From NCBI RefSeq assembly GCF_040869045.1, contig NC_090321.1, positions 31,183,426-31,247,425 of the forward strand: a stretch of DNA of 64,000 nucleotides. The letters run 5' to 3'. The position numbers and the translations under genes were made by a program. Under the pieces are notes generated by a model, which was not told the origin of the DNA, made no database searches, and saw only the letters and a program-made list of their open reading frames with translations. The DNA is from Eurosta solidaginis. Its lineage: Eukaryota > Arthropoda > Insecta > Diptera > Tephritidae. Shown here piece after piece: positions 11,550 through 23,690 of the stretch (the first letter of the stretch is position 1; the number at the start of each line of letters is the position of its first letter).

Positions 11550-11811
11550 CTGTATTTTTTTTTAATAATATAGATTTTTTTTATCATTTCTAATTGATTA
11601 ATAATTATTTATATATGATAGCAAATCATAAAATATTTATTTTTTAAATAACTGATTGTTTTGTACATTGTTGTTAATTAAAGTTATAAAAAAATATTTC
11701 TAGATTAAAGACGACAAGTGTCATTGGGTGCATATTCATAGACAAAACGATACATGGATTTATGTACTATGCTTTTTTTTTGAAAAATATACTATCAAAC
11801 GTTATGTCTAA
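11550..11811. other. 3' flank of gene A
   Basis: AT-rich 3' UTR and flank. An ATTAAA lies near 11677 and could serve as a weak poly(A) signal. No other feature. Confidence 0.4.
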
Positions 11812-12190
11812 GGGTCGTTTCCATCTCTAGTTAAGTCAGAACTTTACTAGACGATAACAATTTTTCAGACAGCTTTATTTGACCTTTTGGTTTACTCCAA
11901 CAGCAGTTAAATCGATAATTGTGAATATTTTGTAGAACAAATCGCAAAAATCCATTGTGAATACAAAAAAACAGCTGACGTTTGATTGCACTTTTACTTA
12001 GGGTCGTTTCCATCTCTAGTTAAGTTAGAACTTTACTAGATGATAACAATTTTTCAGAGAGTTTAGTTTTACCTTTTGGTTTTCTCCAACAGCAGTTAAA
12101 TCGATAATTGTGAATATTTTTAGAACAAATCGCAAAAATCTATTGTAAATACAAAAAAAAAACAGCTGATTTTTGATTCCACTTTTGACT
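11812..12190 (+). repeat. two-copy 189-bp tandem duplication
   Basis: The block starting 'gggtcgtttccatctctag' at 11812 is repeated from 12001 with a modest number of substitutions and small indels, giving a period of 189 bp. It contains 'ttaaatcgataattgtgaat' and CAGCTG. It is non-coding, and the minus-strand ORF in copy 1 is fortuitous. Confidence 0.85.
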
Positions 12191-13084
12191 ACCTTAACTA
12201 ACAGTCGATGCTTCAGTTAGCATGGAGAAAACAAGAATTTCGATAACTCATAGATAATCAACCAATTGAAGATTCCACCCTTAACATCCTCTTTGTTCTT
12301 AAAAATGTATGCCTGTAGCGTTAAAATTAAATTGTATATATGAATGTGTGTGTAGGGGCAATAAATACTTAACACTTATGTAAATGTTAAAAAAAATCGA
12401 AGCCGGAACTTTTGCTTGGAATCATTTGGACTAACACAGCATGGCTATATTTATGTTAGTTTTGAATCCTTTCTCTCATCTGAGCTTCCCACAAATTCCT
12501 TCAAATCTACCATCAATGATTAAAATCGCTATATATCGACCCTAACGCCACCTATCCTAAGCAGCAGGCCAACCATATTAATGAGTTAAAGTATGCTCCA
12601 AGTAAAATCAGGCCAAGAAAGCTCGTCAAATGTGTTATACCACTAGAAGTCGTTGAGTATCTAGTCCCACTGCCTCCTAACAATTTACGGGGATAATATG
12701 AATATTGATAGTGGCACTTATAGTGTCATCAAAGTTGATGTCTAGTTGTAATTTGACCTTAGCAAGTGGTAAAAAGTGTGGTCAACGATTTGGCTGGGGA
12801 AAGAAAATGATTACTTGCAGCAGTTAGGAATGCAAAAATATCGGAGGAGATTTTACTCTTGTTAACTTGCGCTCAGTGTCATTATCGGACATCAGAATTG
12901 GCCAATTGCCATAGAATATTGGGAAAATTCTTTCTTGTGGTTAAAGGAGCTACAAGTTATGAAAAAAGAACAGCAAGAGGCAAAAGATAATTCTGATTTA
13001 GGCCGTCTGGCATTGATTCTTATTGAATTCATTAACGAACTTCTGTGTGACACAAATATTACAGCTTAGTCAAGTGGGGCTAGA
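12191..13084. other. intergenic, possible LINE debris
   Basis: No intact gene. Sequence approaching 13085 may be the upstream part of the decayed LINE that follows, but I could not align it by eye. Confidence 0.3.
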
Positions 13085-13610
13085 TTCGAGAGAAAGAGAG
13101 AGCAGAGGCATGCTGCAGGGGGTGTTTTGCCGCCTCTACTCTAGGTTGTGGTAGTACATAAGCTTTTGGTAGAACTGGAAGCCGGTAACTGCAGGGTGTC
13201 TGTCAACGCACATGACCTGGATCTCCTGGTCAGTGGTAAATTTCTGTACACCCTGCACGATGATTCGCAAAGTTTTGCACACTGGCTTTATCAAATGGTA
13301 GTTAAGCCAATTTTGCTCTATGGGGTTCTGTCAGTACAAAAAACATCGCAGGTTAGTATCAGCGGCGCTTTTAGACTCACACCTACATGGGCACGGAATG
13401 TTATGCTGAAGATATTTATATCCGGTTGATAATGTGGGCAAGGCGGCTGCTCCTCGGTCACTACCGTTCTTCTATCTTCACTGGGCGCAACTTTTAACAC
13501 TGCTGTTCATTCGAGAAAGCACTGGACATAGTGCCTCATCTGAGGCAGTGGACAAGTTAACAGAAGTTCAATATAAGCTGTTTTGTCAAGCTACCCGATC
13601 ATTTTAGCAT
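13085..13610 (+). pseudogene. decayed LINE reverse transcriptase fragment
   Basis: The plus strand reads GMLQGVFCRL (from the GTPQGGVLSPLL motif), then VVVVHKLLVELEAGNCRV, then VNAHDLDLLVSGKFLYTLHD, where the catalytic YADD has decayed to NAHD. It ends with MVVKPILLYGV and the thumb-like GAFRLTPT. This order is typical of LOA/Jockey-group LINE ORF2. Frameshifts and a lost catalytic motif make it dead. Confidence 0.65.
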
Positions 13611-14971
13611 CAACTGATTGCGATCAATAGTGATCTGAGAGTGCCTGACCGCTCTTTCGATTGCATCGAGCTATTTTAATGTCAAGCAGATCTCTTAGCC
13701 CGCATGGGTACAACTGACTAACTGCATGTGATCTGCTTCTGTACAGATTGTTCTCGGACTTGCTAAGCAAACGCTCCAGGGTAGCGAGATCCTTCTGGAC
13801 GAAAGGAAATGGCAGTCGGTCTGCGCAAATTATTGTGTTCACAAGGGCTCTTTTGTCAATGGTGACTAGGGTTCGAAGAGTAATTATGTCGTAACTATTT
13901 TCTAGGTAGCTTTAGCTTATCTCGCTGTTATCTTACGGAGTATTACAACCGACCATTGTGTTGTTTAAGTAAGCTTCTCCTATCGGGGTAACTTTCATTC
14001 AACCTAACCTAACCCTACACATTCATGATTTTTAAAGCTAAATCGCTAATAATATGGTTCTTTGGCAGAGACTATCATGTCCACAATATATTAAATATAA
14101 GCATATGAAAACTAATCTTATATGTGGGATTGTAAGATTTAAAGCATTTGGTCTGATATAAAGTTTGGTCAAGTTGAACTTCATAGACAGAATCTGTCGC
14201 TTGTGTTTTCAGAACTTTGTTGGACTATGCTGAAAAGTTACTTCCACCTTTCGCGAAATACTAGAAGCTTTCTATTACTTATCCTAATTGTTGCTTCGAG
14301 GTCGAGATTTTTCCTTGAACCTATAGTCTCTTTTAAGTGATATGCGTAGCTTTTTTGGTCTATTGCGTCGACACTTCTCAATTCTGCCCTAATTGGTTGC
14401 CTCCTTTTTACCCTGCTCAATCCGATTGGGACCTCTAAAGACCAATATCAGTAGAAGGTTGAGTTTTAATCAAAGTTAATATCTTGTTTCGTAATCAAAG
14501 TTATGAATACAATTTTAGATTTTAGATTTTATTTTTTTCCTGTGCAATGAAAAACAAATTTCAAATTGAAAAAGTTGGTCCGGTTCGCTTCTTCGTAACA
14601 TTTCTTTCAAGCTCTATGTTTCTTAACAGGTTAAAAAATGTATCCGCCTCCGTCGCTTCATTCCTTATTCCCCTTTTTGAAGATGGAGGAATACTCGTAC
14701 TTGCATCAGGATAATCCAAAATCTAATCCAAAACTGAGTCACCTTCACAATTTCAATTTCGGCACCAAGGGTTCTTATCTTAAAACACAAACATACAATT
14801 TCTTATCATTGTATATCAATTCGACGAAATAAAACAATAAAGACTGAAATCAGCTACAAACCTAAATTGGCTACCAAAAATTTCCAAACAGTTTGCATAG
14901 TGGGCGCAGTGATCAAAAGGTCGATAATACGTTAGGTACATATACAAACAAACATAAAGAGAAAGCAAAGG
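13611..14971. other. intergenic between LINE debris and gene B
   Basis: No gene recognised. 'aacctaacctaaccc' at about 14007-14021 looks like the end of a GGTTAGGTT-type MITE. The gene B promoter should lie just before 14972, but no TATA box or initiator could be called. Confidence 0.4.
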
Positions 14972-17900
14972 ATGTTGAAACTCTCCATACGTACGCTTAA
15001 TCCGCAATTACAGCAAGCTGCCATTAAGGAACTGCATGAAGTACCAGAACGGCTTACGGCCGATATAGCAGCATTACGCATCTGGATTCAACAACAGCCA
15101 CATTTACGCGCCCGTGAGGATGATCAATTTCTGCTCGCTTTTTTACGTGGCTGTAAATTCAGTTTGGAAAAGGCTAAACACAAGATTGATCGTTTCTATA
15201 CGTTACGCACAAAATATCCCGAATTTTTCAGCGTCACTAATGTGCACGATCATAAATTGCGTGAACTCATTAATAGCGGGTAAGTTCCCTTAAATGCATT
15301 TGAGCATCAATAGAGTTGTGTACTATGGATTTACGTGTTTCACATTATAGTATTATCGTCTACTTACCAACGCCTCTTAATGAAGTCGGACCACGTATCG
15401 CTTTTATTCGCAGCGGTTGTTATCCGGCTGATAAATTTACAATGCAAGATATCGCTCATGTCATGGAAGGTATACAAGATATATTATTGCTAGAAGATGA
15501 CTATGCTTTGATCTTTGGCATAGTAAGTGTTATCGATGTCAAGAAGGCATCAACGGCACATTTAATGCAAATGACACCAGCTGGTTTGAAAAAGATGATC
15601 GTGTTCTCAGAGGAAGCTTTGCCGCTACGAGCCAAGGCGGCCCATTTTACAAATACACCAAGCAGCTTCGAAACGTTTTTCAACCTACTGAAGCCCATGT
15701 TTTCGAAAAAGCATCAACAGAGGGTAAGTACAATGGCTAACAGTTTAGTGACGTTCAACCTAACGCAGAAGTAGATCAACAAGGAAAATAAGTGGTCTGA
15801 GTATAGATCTTGTCTGGATTCCTGGGAAAATTTAATCTTAAGCGATCTGTTTATTAGAAATTTGATCAGATAGACAGAAGGCTTTTGTATCGACCTACAT
15901 CTAGCTTTGGAAGTGCTCTTATAAAGCCACCTCTTTTGTCAAGCTGGTCAATACAATAGAAATATATAAGTACATATATTTGATCTCTCAATTCTTAAGA
16001 CAGGTTCTGGGAGTATGTGAAAGTAGAATTTAAATTCCCTTGATGTTTTCAATTGACACTAGAATGCGAAACCATGAAGCGTTTTCTTGCGCGGTCAAGG
16101 CCGCTCAAAACTAATGCTTCAATTAAGTTAGTAAGAAGTTCATCCGACAGCTTTTGGAGTTTCACTTCACCGAACGGTAAACTTCACCCAATGGAAGATA
16201 TAATTTAGTAAACCTCAGGAGATTTTCATACCATTTTGGCCAAAAATATAGTTTTCGTAGACAAATAATATCAGCACCATCTGAAGCTTAAATGTTAAAA
16301 ACTCAAAGGATGAATATGCTTAAAGGGCCTTCCAATCCGCACTTTAGAGATTGGCAATATAATTAAGTGTCGACAATCATAATTTTGAGTCGTCCAACGG
16401 CTTAAGGGGCTTAGAAAATTCCCTCCGTAAAGCATGTTTGTCGCACGAGGGAAATAAAATACACAGGCCAAAGGGTATCGGTGATCAGTCCCCCGACAGT
16501 CGGACTAGTATCAGAAGAAGCTAGAACTGGAGCATAGAAAGATTGCCTATAAACCTTCGGATGGCTACAACAGCACTTACAAATTAATCTTGAAGAGCTT
16601 TGACTTTCGAAAAGGGTGGGCTTACCTAACGATGATAGCTTCATTTAATATTTTTAACTCTGCAAACTATTTCATCCGATCCGATTCAATCACAATCGCT
16701 CAGAATATTTTTATACTCAGTTGAGCAGAGCTCACACAGTATATTAACTTTGATTGGATAACGGTTGGTTGTACAGGTATAAAGGAATCGAGATAGATAT
16801 AAACTTCCATATATCAAAATCATCAGGATCGAAAAAAAATTAGCGGTATCCAACAGACTCTCATTAATACCTTTAATTTGATACCCATATCGTAAAAACA
16901 TATTCTAGAGTCACCCCTGGTCCACCTTTATGACAATATCTCGAAAAGGCGACCACTATAGAACGAAGGCACACTCCCTTTTAAAAAGACTCATTAACAC
17001 CTTTCATTTGATACCCATATCGTACAAACAAAGTTTAGAGTCACCCTTGATCCACCTTTATGGCGGTATCTCGAAAAGGCGTCCACCTGTAGAAATAAGG
17101 CCCACTCCCTTTTAAAATACTCATTAACCCCTTTCATTTGATACCCATATCCTACAAACAAATTCTAGAGTCAACCCTGATCCTCTTTATGGCGATATCC
17201 CTATATGGCGTCCACCTATAGAATTAAGGCCCACTCCCTCATAAAATACTCTTTAATGCCTTTCATTTGATACACTGTCATACAAACACATTCCAGGATT
17301 ACCCTCGGTTCATTTTCCTACATGGTTATATTCCCTTATGTTGTCACCATAGCTCACAACTGAGTATGTAATGTTCGGTTACACACGAACTTAAACTTCA
17401 ATACAAACAAGTATTGAGATTTATTGAATCATTTAGACCTGCCTGTCACCAGACGATTAGAACCACAAGTAAGGATCACAACCAATGTCTCAGACTTAAC
17501 AATAATAGCTTAACTGCTTTACAGGGGCACTGAACTTGTTAAGCAACAGTTCACCAAACTTAGTTGAGAGCCGACTCCTACATTAAACAAAAAATCGTCT
17601 GCTTCTGTCCTAAGGTAGTTCTCGATACCAACTATGGGGTGAACTTCTTAACAGAGTTGGTATATCAGTTTTAAGCGAGGTACAGATATAAGTGACTTGT
17701 ATAGTACGAGCAAGAGTTTCTGCAACACTCCCTGCCATCGGATTCCTCGAGCGTGATTAAAACCTAATGCCTTCATACCATGATGTAAACGTGGCTTTAC
17801 AGGTTTCGAGTAGCGATTTTAATAATCTAGGAAAGGCAGACAGCCGAAGCTCTGTAGAGAATTTATTAGAACTAAAGGATTTTAGGCTTGCGAAGCTTCT

Positions 17901-18321
17901 AAAATTTTTAAACTGGATAGGTAAGGTTTCTCACCTCTATATTTATTTATTAATCATTATTTTCACGATACTCTTTTGACGATATTTTTCTTGCCAGTTA
18001 TATTCAGTGAGGACCTTGTTTCAAAACGCTTTCACAAATCTAACGAACTGACCTTCCTTGCAGCTATCAGTGCACGGCAACAAACTGGATAGCCTCTACG
18101 AACATATTCCTCTAAAATATCTACCCAAAGAATATGGTGGCGAAAATGGTTCCATTGAGGAGGGTATAGCAGAACTCAATAAAAAGCTCGATGACTATCG
18201 TGACTTTTTCAAAGCGAATGCACAATATGGCACCGATGAGAAGTTACGTCCCGGCAAACCTATTGACTTCGATAATCTGTTTGGTATGGAAGGATCGTTC
18301 AGAAAGTTGGAAGTGGACTGA
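14972..18321 (+). CDS. CRAL-TRIO domain protein B (alpha-tocopherol-transfer-protein-like)
   Basis: Exons are 14972-15279, 15351-15723 and 18064-18321, giving 312 aa. Introns are in phase 2 (71 bp) and phase 0 (2,340 bp). The CRAL-TRIO N domain is at residues ~20-75 (DDQFLLAFLRGCKFSLEKAKHKID). The ligand-binding domain spans residues ~100-255, and the motif LPKEYGGENG lies at the start of exon 3. It ends FGMEGSFRKLEVD. Expected role is a cytosolic lipid or retinoid-type carrier; the ligand is unknown. The start MLKLSIRTLNPQLQ aligns with MSELKIRPISEQLQ of paralogue C, which supports this ATG. Intron 2 is swollen by a truncated, inverted copy of the 8173-type repeat. It is close in sequence to C. 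Confidence 0.94.
16711..17399 (-). mobile_element. internally deleted copy of the 8173-type repeat, in intron 2 of gene B
   Basis: The minus-strand copy begins with the hairpin end (tactcagttgagcagagctca) and ends with the 5' block 'tgtaatgttcggttacac'. The body is missing after ~16840. About four tandem ~117-bp modules ('catttgatacccatat', 'tctagagtcacccc') remain. Confidence 0.85.
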
Positions 18322-18382
18322 ATTAAGTTGAAACGGCAATTATTTAAATTAATTAATTAATATAGAAGAATAGGTATGACTG

Positions 18383-18388
18383 AATAAA
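18383..18388 (+). terminator. poly(A) signal of gene B
   Basis: AATAAA 61 bases past the gene B stop codon. A second AATAAA lies at 18421-18426. Confidence 0.55.
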
Positions 18389-18426
18389 TTTTGTGTTTTC
18401 TCGTCTCATTGATTTGTTGAAATAAA

Positions 18427-19239
18427 ATAGACGCAAATACTGTGTACAAATATTTCGTTTTATTTACGACCAACAAAAGAGAGAGTCAGGAGCGGATTAT
18501 TCGCGAATCGTATTATCGATACTCCTCTGATGTATCGCGCCTAGTCTTTAACTCGTATTCATTGAAACTCGCTGTTATACGATATTCGTTCCAAGGCGAA
18601 GGTACTGAATTCGCCTTGATTTGTTCCCGCAAAAATGTAGGACCGTCGTTTTCGGTATCTTGTGCTTTCGTGTCGTTATTTATCAGCGTTTGTTTATTAG
18701 GAGAAAGTGGCGTAGTTGATAACATTCAGCACAATACGTACGACCATCTTTATCTTCGAATCAGAACTTTTTTTTAGAAAATTAAACGCTCTTCCTTACT
18801 ATGTAGAAATTATTGCGGTAAACTTGCATAAAGACTCGAAATTTCAGTTTCAAGGAAGGATACAAACTGGCCTGTGAGGTGGGGGCCTCCCTATAGCAGG
18901 CATATCTTAAAACTCTCGGGTCACCAACGTGCGCTTTGACTTAAGTTATGCAGTATAGAGAGTGGTAAATTAGCCCGAAGAGTTTTAAATCGTTTCTCAA
19001 ATTTAGGTGCCGGCATGAGATGGCCGATCAGCGCTAATTAGAGTCAATGGAGACTTTCTCAAGCAACTGAATAGTTGCTGTAAGGAATGTAAGCGGTTCC
19101 TTGATTTTTTTAAGCATGGGTATATTTTTGTTAAAAAGTGCTGAGAAATACTCAAAAATAATTGATTGATTTCAAAAAAAGTGAGAGTTTTGAAGGCATA
19201 TATGTAACACTCCTATATTGCTACAAAAGGCTAGGTACA
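18427..19239. other. intergenic, unassigned ORF-bearing stretch
   Basis: Bases 18442-18777 (+) and 18513-18725 (-) are open in both strands, but neither product resembles a family I know and no splice context stands out. The region before 19240 holds the left target-site copy of the LINE that follows (aaaaggctaggtaca, 19225-19239). Confidence 0.3.
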
Positions 19240-20520
19240 AAGGTGGTACAGGAGCAAAAGAGTACAAAATCACAGGAGGCGTCCCACAGGGATATGTTCT
19301 CGGTCCAACGCTTTGGAATGTGTGATATGCTGATGATATTGCAGTGGTAGTAGTGGCCAAGAAACTGGACCTGCTTCAAGCATTATGCAATGACGCCGTA
19401 GCAAGAATAAAGGAATGGATGACCAATACGGGACTGGAGTTGGCTAGCCAAAAGACGGAACTGGTATTAGTAAGCTGCAAACGGTCGGCGAACGAATTAG
19501 TCTTAACTGTCGGGGATCACCAAATTGCTTCAAAGTATTCCATAAAATACTTAGGAGTGCACATTGACTCTAAGTTAACTTTCAAAGAGCACTTCAGAGC
19601 GGTAGGGGAGAAAATTACCAAAGTTAATGGATCACTTATGCGAATAATGCCTAACATTGGTGGTCCGAGCGAAGCTACACGTCAGCTATTGTCCACAGTA
19701 ACCAGCTCAATAATATTATACACAGCACCAGTGTGGTATGGATCTAAACAGACCCATCAAAAATATATATTAGCAGCGTACCGACTTGCTTCTTTAAGAA
19801 TAACAAGTGCTTATCGGACGGTGTCCGACGACGCGATCCTGGTTCTAACCCGGAAAATCCCAGTGGACTTACTGGCAAGCGAAATGGCCGATCTGTATAA
19901 CACTAATATCGAGCGACCATCTGAAGAAGACAAGAAAAGAGCAAGGACACAAACAATAGCTAAGTGGCAAGAACGGTGGGAGGCCTCGAGTAAAGGGCGT
20001 TGGACTTTCACACTAGTTTGGAACGTAGCTCAATGGAATGAGCGGAAGCACGGCGAACTGAACTACCATCTCACGCAGATAATGAGTGGACATGGCGGTT
20101 TCAAAGAGTATTTATGGAAGCGTACGATAGAGGAAGATCCTCATTGCCCAATGTGTACCACGGAGTTAGAAAACGCAGAACACGTCATGTTCCACTGCCC
20201 CCGTTTCCACGAAGAAAGACTCACCTTGCATGGAGTCTTTGTGGAGGAACCTACCACGAGAAATTTAGTATCACATATGTGCAACAGGAAAGAGTGCTGG
20301 ACTACAGTGAACAAAATGGCATTTATAGTAATGACACGCCTGATGGATGCTGAGAGGGAGCGCAGAGAAATGCGCATGCGAAGCAGTGGCGATTAAATGG
20401 ACACTCAGAGCAAATAGCGGGAACCTGGACGCAGGGACAACAGTAGGCTCTTAAAAAATGCAGCAATTATGGTGCATTAGGCATTTTTCAGCCTCCCCGC
20501 AAAAAAAAAAAAAAAAAAAA
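19240..20520 (+). pseudogene. 5'-truncated R1-like LINE with poly-A tail and 15-bp TSD
   Basis: A retrotransposed C-terminal piece of ORF2. It has the RT motif GGVPQGYVLGPTLWNV, then a stop and YADDIAVVV, so ~50 bases between these two motifs are deleted. The RT thumb follows (VTSSIILYTAPVWYG), and the cysteine motif CPMC..EHVMFHCPRF sits near the end. It ends in ~26 A's (20499-20524). The 15-mer AAAAGGCTAGGTACA stands at both ends (19225-19239 and 20521-20535), so both borders are sharp. The 350-codon open frame at 19344-20396 is therefore transposon-derived. Clade R1 is judged from the motif style. Confidence 0.9.
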
Positions 20521-20535
20521 AAAAGGCTAGGTACA

Positions 20536-21400
20536 TTCCCAAACATCAGAGTGCCGATATATTGCTGTTTAAACGTTTTTGTTTTTGTATTCAATAATCG
20601 AATGTATCTAAATTTAAACTTTTTCTTGTCACACTTGATTTCGAATTCAAAACACATTGTGTGCATTTTCTATTAGCTATATAGGAGTATTACATATATG
20701 TTTGAAGGTCAGTTTGATCGCCATTTCTACCCTTATATAATTATATTCGGGTCTAATAATCACTGAATGGAAACCTGAATTGCTGTCCGTTTTATTTTGG
20801 ACATTGCCTCCCACATAAAATAGCATAAGTGGCGGGTTAAACTGAAGTCCTTTTTACTCGAGTCCATTTTTTACCGACTCTCTCAGTAGCAGCCATTATT
20901 TACGCCCTTGGTTATAGGAAAATATTAATAAATAATACAAAAAAATCTAAATTTTTTTTAATCTCAAATAGTTTTTATTGTTTATTCGTTGAAAAAAATA
21001 ATAAATATTACAACTTGTTTTCCAGTCTTCCATATCGAGGCCTGAGTTTAAGAATACCCTATCTTATTAAGTCCTGCAAAATCGCCCTGAGTAGACGATC
21101 GAAAACACTCTATTGCAGTCTTCGGTTGAAAAAGTACACGGATCCCAAATCTGAGAGTTTTTTTTACTACGCCTTTTCCAGTTTAAGTTCAGAAATTTAC
21201 TCGTCATCACTGCTGCCGTACTCAATGCAGATCAATGGTTGTCCACCTAAGAATATAGCTGGATGGCCTTGTAACTGACCTCTTACCTCTTATAAGCAAA
21301 AGAGAGAAAAGAGAGGGAGAGGTTTTTTCTCGCTATCTTCTTCACTATCTTCATTTACCATACATACATTTATTTCCATTGGGTAAAAGAAAAAAATTCC
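20536..21400. other. intergenic, nothing recognised
   Basis: No gene, splice or repeat structure supported. A short GAGA run lies near 21300-21330. Confidence 0.4.
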
Positions 21401-21407
21401 TGACACA

Positions 21408-21660
21408 TTTTCAGAACTTTAAATGTAATTTTCTGAATTTGAAATGCAACTTTCTGAACTTGAATTATAGTTTTCTGAACATAAATTGGAAATTCTGAGC
21501 ATGAATTGTAACTTTCTGAACTTTAATTGTAATTTTCTGAACTTGAATTGGAAACTCTGAACTTGACTTGTAAATTTCTGAAATTGAGTTGTATATTTCT
21601 GAATTTGTATTGGAAATTCTCAACTTGAAGTGTAATTTCCAGAACTTAAACTGAAAAGGT
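21408..21660 (-). repeat. ~21-bp minisatellite downstream of gene C
   Basis: About twelve degenerate copies of a ~21-bp unit resembling 'tttctgaacttgaattgtaa'. The minus-strand ORF across it merely reads the repeat (EIYNS.SEIYKSSSE). Confidence 0.8.
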
Positions 21661-21839
21661 GTAGAAATTAGGTAAAAAAAGTTTGGAAAATTGCTTAAAC
21701 CCATTAATGGCTTAAAATTTAGGCTTAAACTTTCAACCGTGTACTATGTTCGGCCTTAAACTCGAGAATATCCCATCTTAATATAAAACCAATATATTTT
21801 CAGCTGCGATAGCGAACAAAATTCTGAGTTAATATATTC

Positions 21840-21845
21840 TTTAAT
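21840..21845 (-). terminator. possible poly(A) signal of gene C
   Basis: TTTAAT on the plus strand, ATTAAA on the coding strand, ~55 bases past the gene C stop. Confidence 0.35.
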
Positions 21846-21899
21846 TAAGTTCTGAGTTGGTATGATAGGGTTCCTCCACTCATCCAAGCGAATTTTACA

Positions 21900-22984
21900 C
21901 TAATCCACCTCCAGCTTTCTAAACGAACCCTCTACGCCAAAGAGACCATCAAAATCGATTGGTTTGCCCACTCTCAAGTTCTCGTCAGTACCATAATTCA
22001 CATTTTCTCTAAAGTATTCACGATACTCATCCAATTGTTTATGCATTTGAGCTATAATCTCTGGTATTGTGCCATTCTCACCACCATATTCGACCGGAAG
22101 GTAACGTTGTGGAATTTTATCAAAAAGTGAGTCCAAGTTGTCAGCGTGCACTGAAATCTGTGGAGAAAAAAATGTTATTTGGGTAAAAGCTATACTTCGC
22201 CTGATCGCTCTCTCCCTCTCCCCCTCACTTACGCGTTCTTGTTGTTTTTTAGACATTAACGGTTTAAACATATTAAAGACTACTTCGAAACCGCTTGGTG
22301 TATGTATGAAATGTTGTTGTTTTGGACGCCAAGGTACCGCTTCCTCAGCCTGAACGGATAACTTTTTCATAACACTAGGCATCATTTGTACCACATGAGC
22401 GGCCGTACAGCCTTCTAAGTCAATAATAGATATCATACCCGAAATAAGAGTATTATCATCATCCCGTATTGTGATCTCTTGTATGTAACTCGCTGTGCGT
22501 CCAAATTGCTCCATCGTATATTTATCAGCTGAAAGGGCGCCTTGACGTATGAGTATAATGCGTGGACCATGTTCGCCCAGCGGACTGGGTAATACCAGGA
22601 AAACACTTTAAAATAATAACCAATATGAAATCGTGATTATTATTTATTCTAAATAGTGTTTTATAAAAAACCTCACCCCGCATTTATAATACGTCTAACA
22701 TCCTCATCATCCACATCAAAAGCACCAAAGCATTCTGGATATTTGGTACGAAATGTATAGAATTTGTCAATTTTACCTTTTACCTTTTCCAAACTGTATT
22801 TACAGCCACGCAAAAAAGCGATCAAAAATTGATCATCGTCACGCGCGCGCAAATGTGGTTGTTGTTTGATCCAAGTGCGTACTGCTTCGATATCGGCGTC
22901 AATGCGTTCGGGTACCTCATTCAGCTCCTCTACAGCGATCTTTTGCAATTGCTCGCTTATGGGACGTATTTTTAACTCGCTCAT
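21900..22984 (-). CDS. CRAL-TRIO domain protein C (alpha-tocopherol-transfer-protein-like)
   Basis: Minus-strand exons are 22984-22677, 22605-22233 and 22157-21900, giving 312 aa. Introns are 71 bp (phase 2) and 75 bp (phase 0). This is the most compact and probably most ancestral-looking copy. The CRAL-TRIO N domain holds DDDQFLIAFLRGCKYSLEKVKGKID. The lipid-binding domain holds PSPLGEHGPRIILIRQGAL and LPVEYGGENG. The C terminus is FGVEGSFRKLEVD. The open frame extends upstream to an ATG at 23032, but MSELKIRP at 22984 aligns with the start of B and is preferred. It is inverted relative to A, B and D. Predicted cytosolic hydrophobic-ligand carrier; the ligand is unknown. Intron 2 is pyrimidine-poor on the sense strand but has a good 'ttttttctccacag' acceptor. 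Confidence 0.94.
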
Positions 22985-23175
22985 TTTCGGGTTGTGGAGC
23001 AATGGTTTGATAAAATAAATTATCCAGTTCAAGTAAGTTTCTTGTTCTGTCTACTTGGTCACAAACTAAACAACAAAATCTTGTCAACCCAACAAAGCGT
23101 TCGTGCAAAAAATATCGCACAGATATTTTATCAAATTATAACACTTTATTTTTATAACCTTTGATAGCCAGATAT

Positions 23176-23186
23176 TGATAAGCGAC
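23176..23186 (+). promoter_or_regulatory. candidate GATA-factor site upstream of gene C
   Basis: TGATAAGCGAC about 190 bases upstream of the gene C start, with a second TGATAAG at 23191-23198 and TGATAG at 23162. The 11-mer is identical to one upstream of gene A. Motif-based only. Confidence 0.3.
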
Positions 23187-23499
23187 GACGATGATAAGAA
23201 ACTGTAATATTAGCTCAATTCTTTTGTAAACGAGTTGCACAGCAACAACTACCAGACTTGGTCAATTGCCCTATGGCATCACTTGTGAGTGCCTTAGTCA
23301 CTTGTGAGTGACTTAAAAAAATTTTAGAACCATCTCATTCGTAATGACTTTACGGTTGTACATTGACCATTCAGAAAAAAGGTCGATGCCACTCACTTGC
23401 GAAGTGCCCGGGTGTGTCCGTACACATTTTTAGCAGGCAAGGCTTTGCCGACACCACCTTTTTTACGGAACAGGGAAGTGGAGTGAGAGGCTGGTACCT

Positions 23500-23690
23500 T
23501 ACTGGTTTCCGTACCTTGGACCATCTATGTATATTTTACAAAAGGGCTTTCAATATCGATAACCTTCCCAAAAAACCCTCGGGGAGGGTCTTCATTACTT
23601 ACTTACTTAATTGGCGCTTAACTCTTTAAACGGTATGGCCGTCCAACAAGGCACGCCAGTCGCTTCTTCTCTCTGCAAACTGGCGTCAAG
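23500..23690 (+). repeat. fragments of common repeats
   Basis: Bases 23505-23590 are a degraded 3' piece of the (CAA)n retroposon ('cttaccggac..atcgataac..cctcggggag' pattern). Bases 23605-23690 (aattggcgcttaactc.. atggccgtccaacaaggc) match, in reverse, bases 26943-26998, so they belong to a further short repeat family. Confidence 0.5.

Noticed and set aside
18442..18777. 111-codon plus-strand ORF and 70-codon minus-strand ORF after gene B
   Set aside because: They overlap each other on opposite strands, match no family I recognise and have no splice or promoter signs.
19344..20396. 350-codon ORF as a host gene
   Set aside because: It is the C-terminal part of a LINE ORF2 with YADD just upstream, a poly-A tail and flanking 15-bp duplications.
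22985..23032. Upstream ATG at 23032 as the start of gene C
   Set aside because: The extra 16 residues have no counterpart in A, B or D, while the ATG at 22984 aligns with the start of B.
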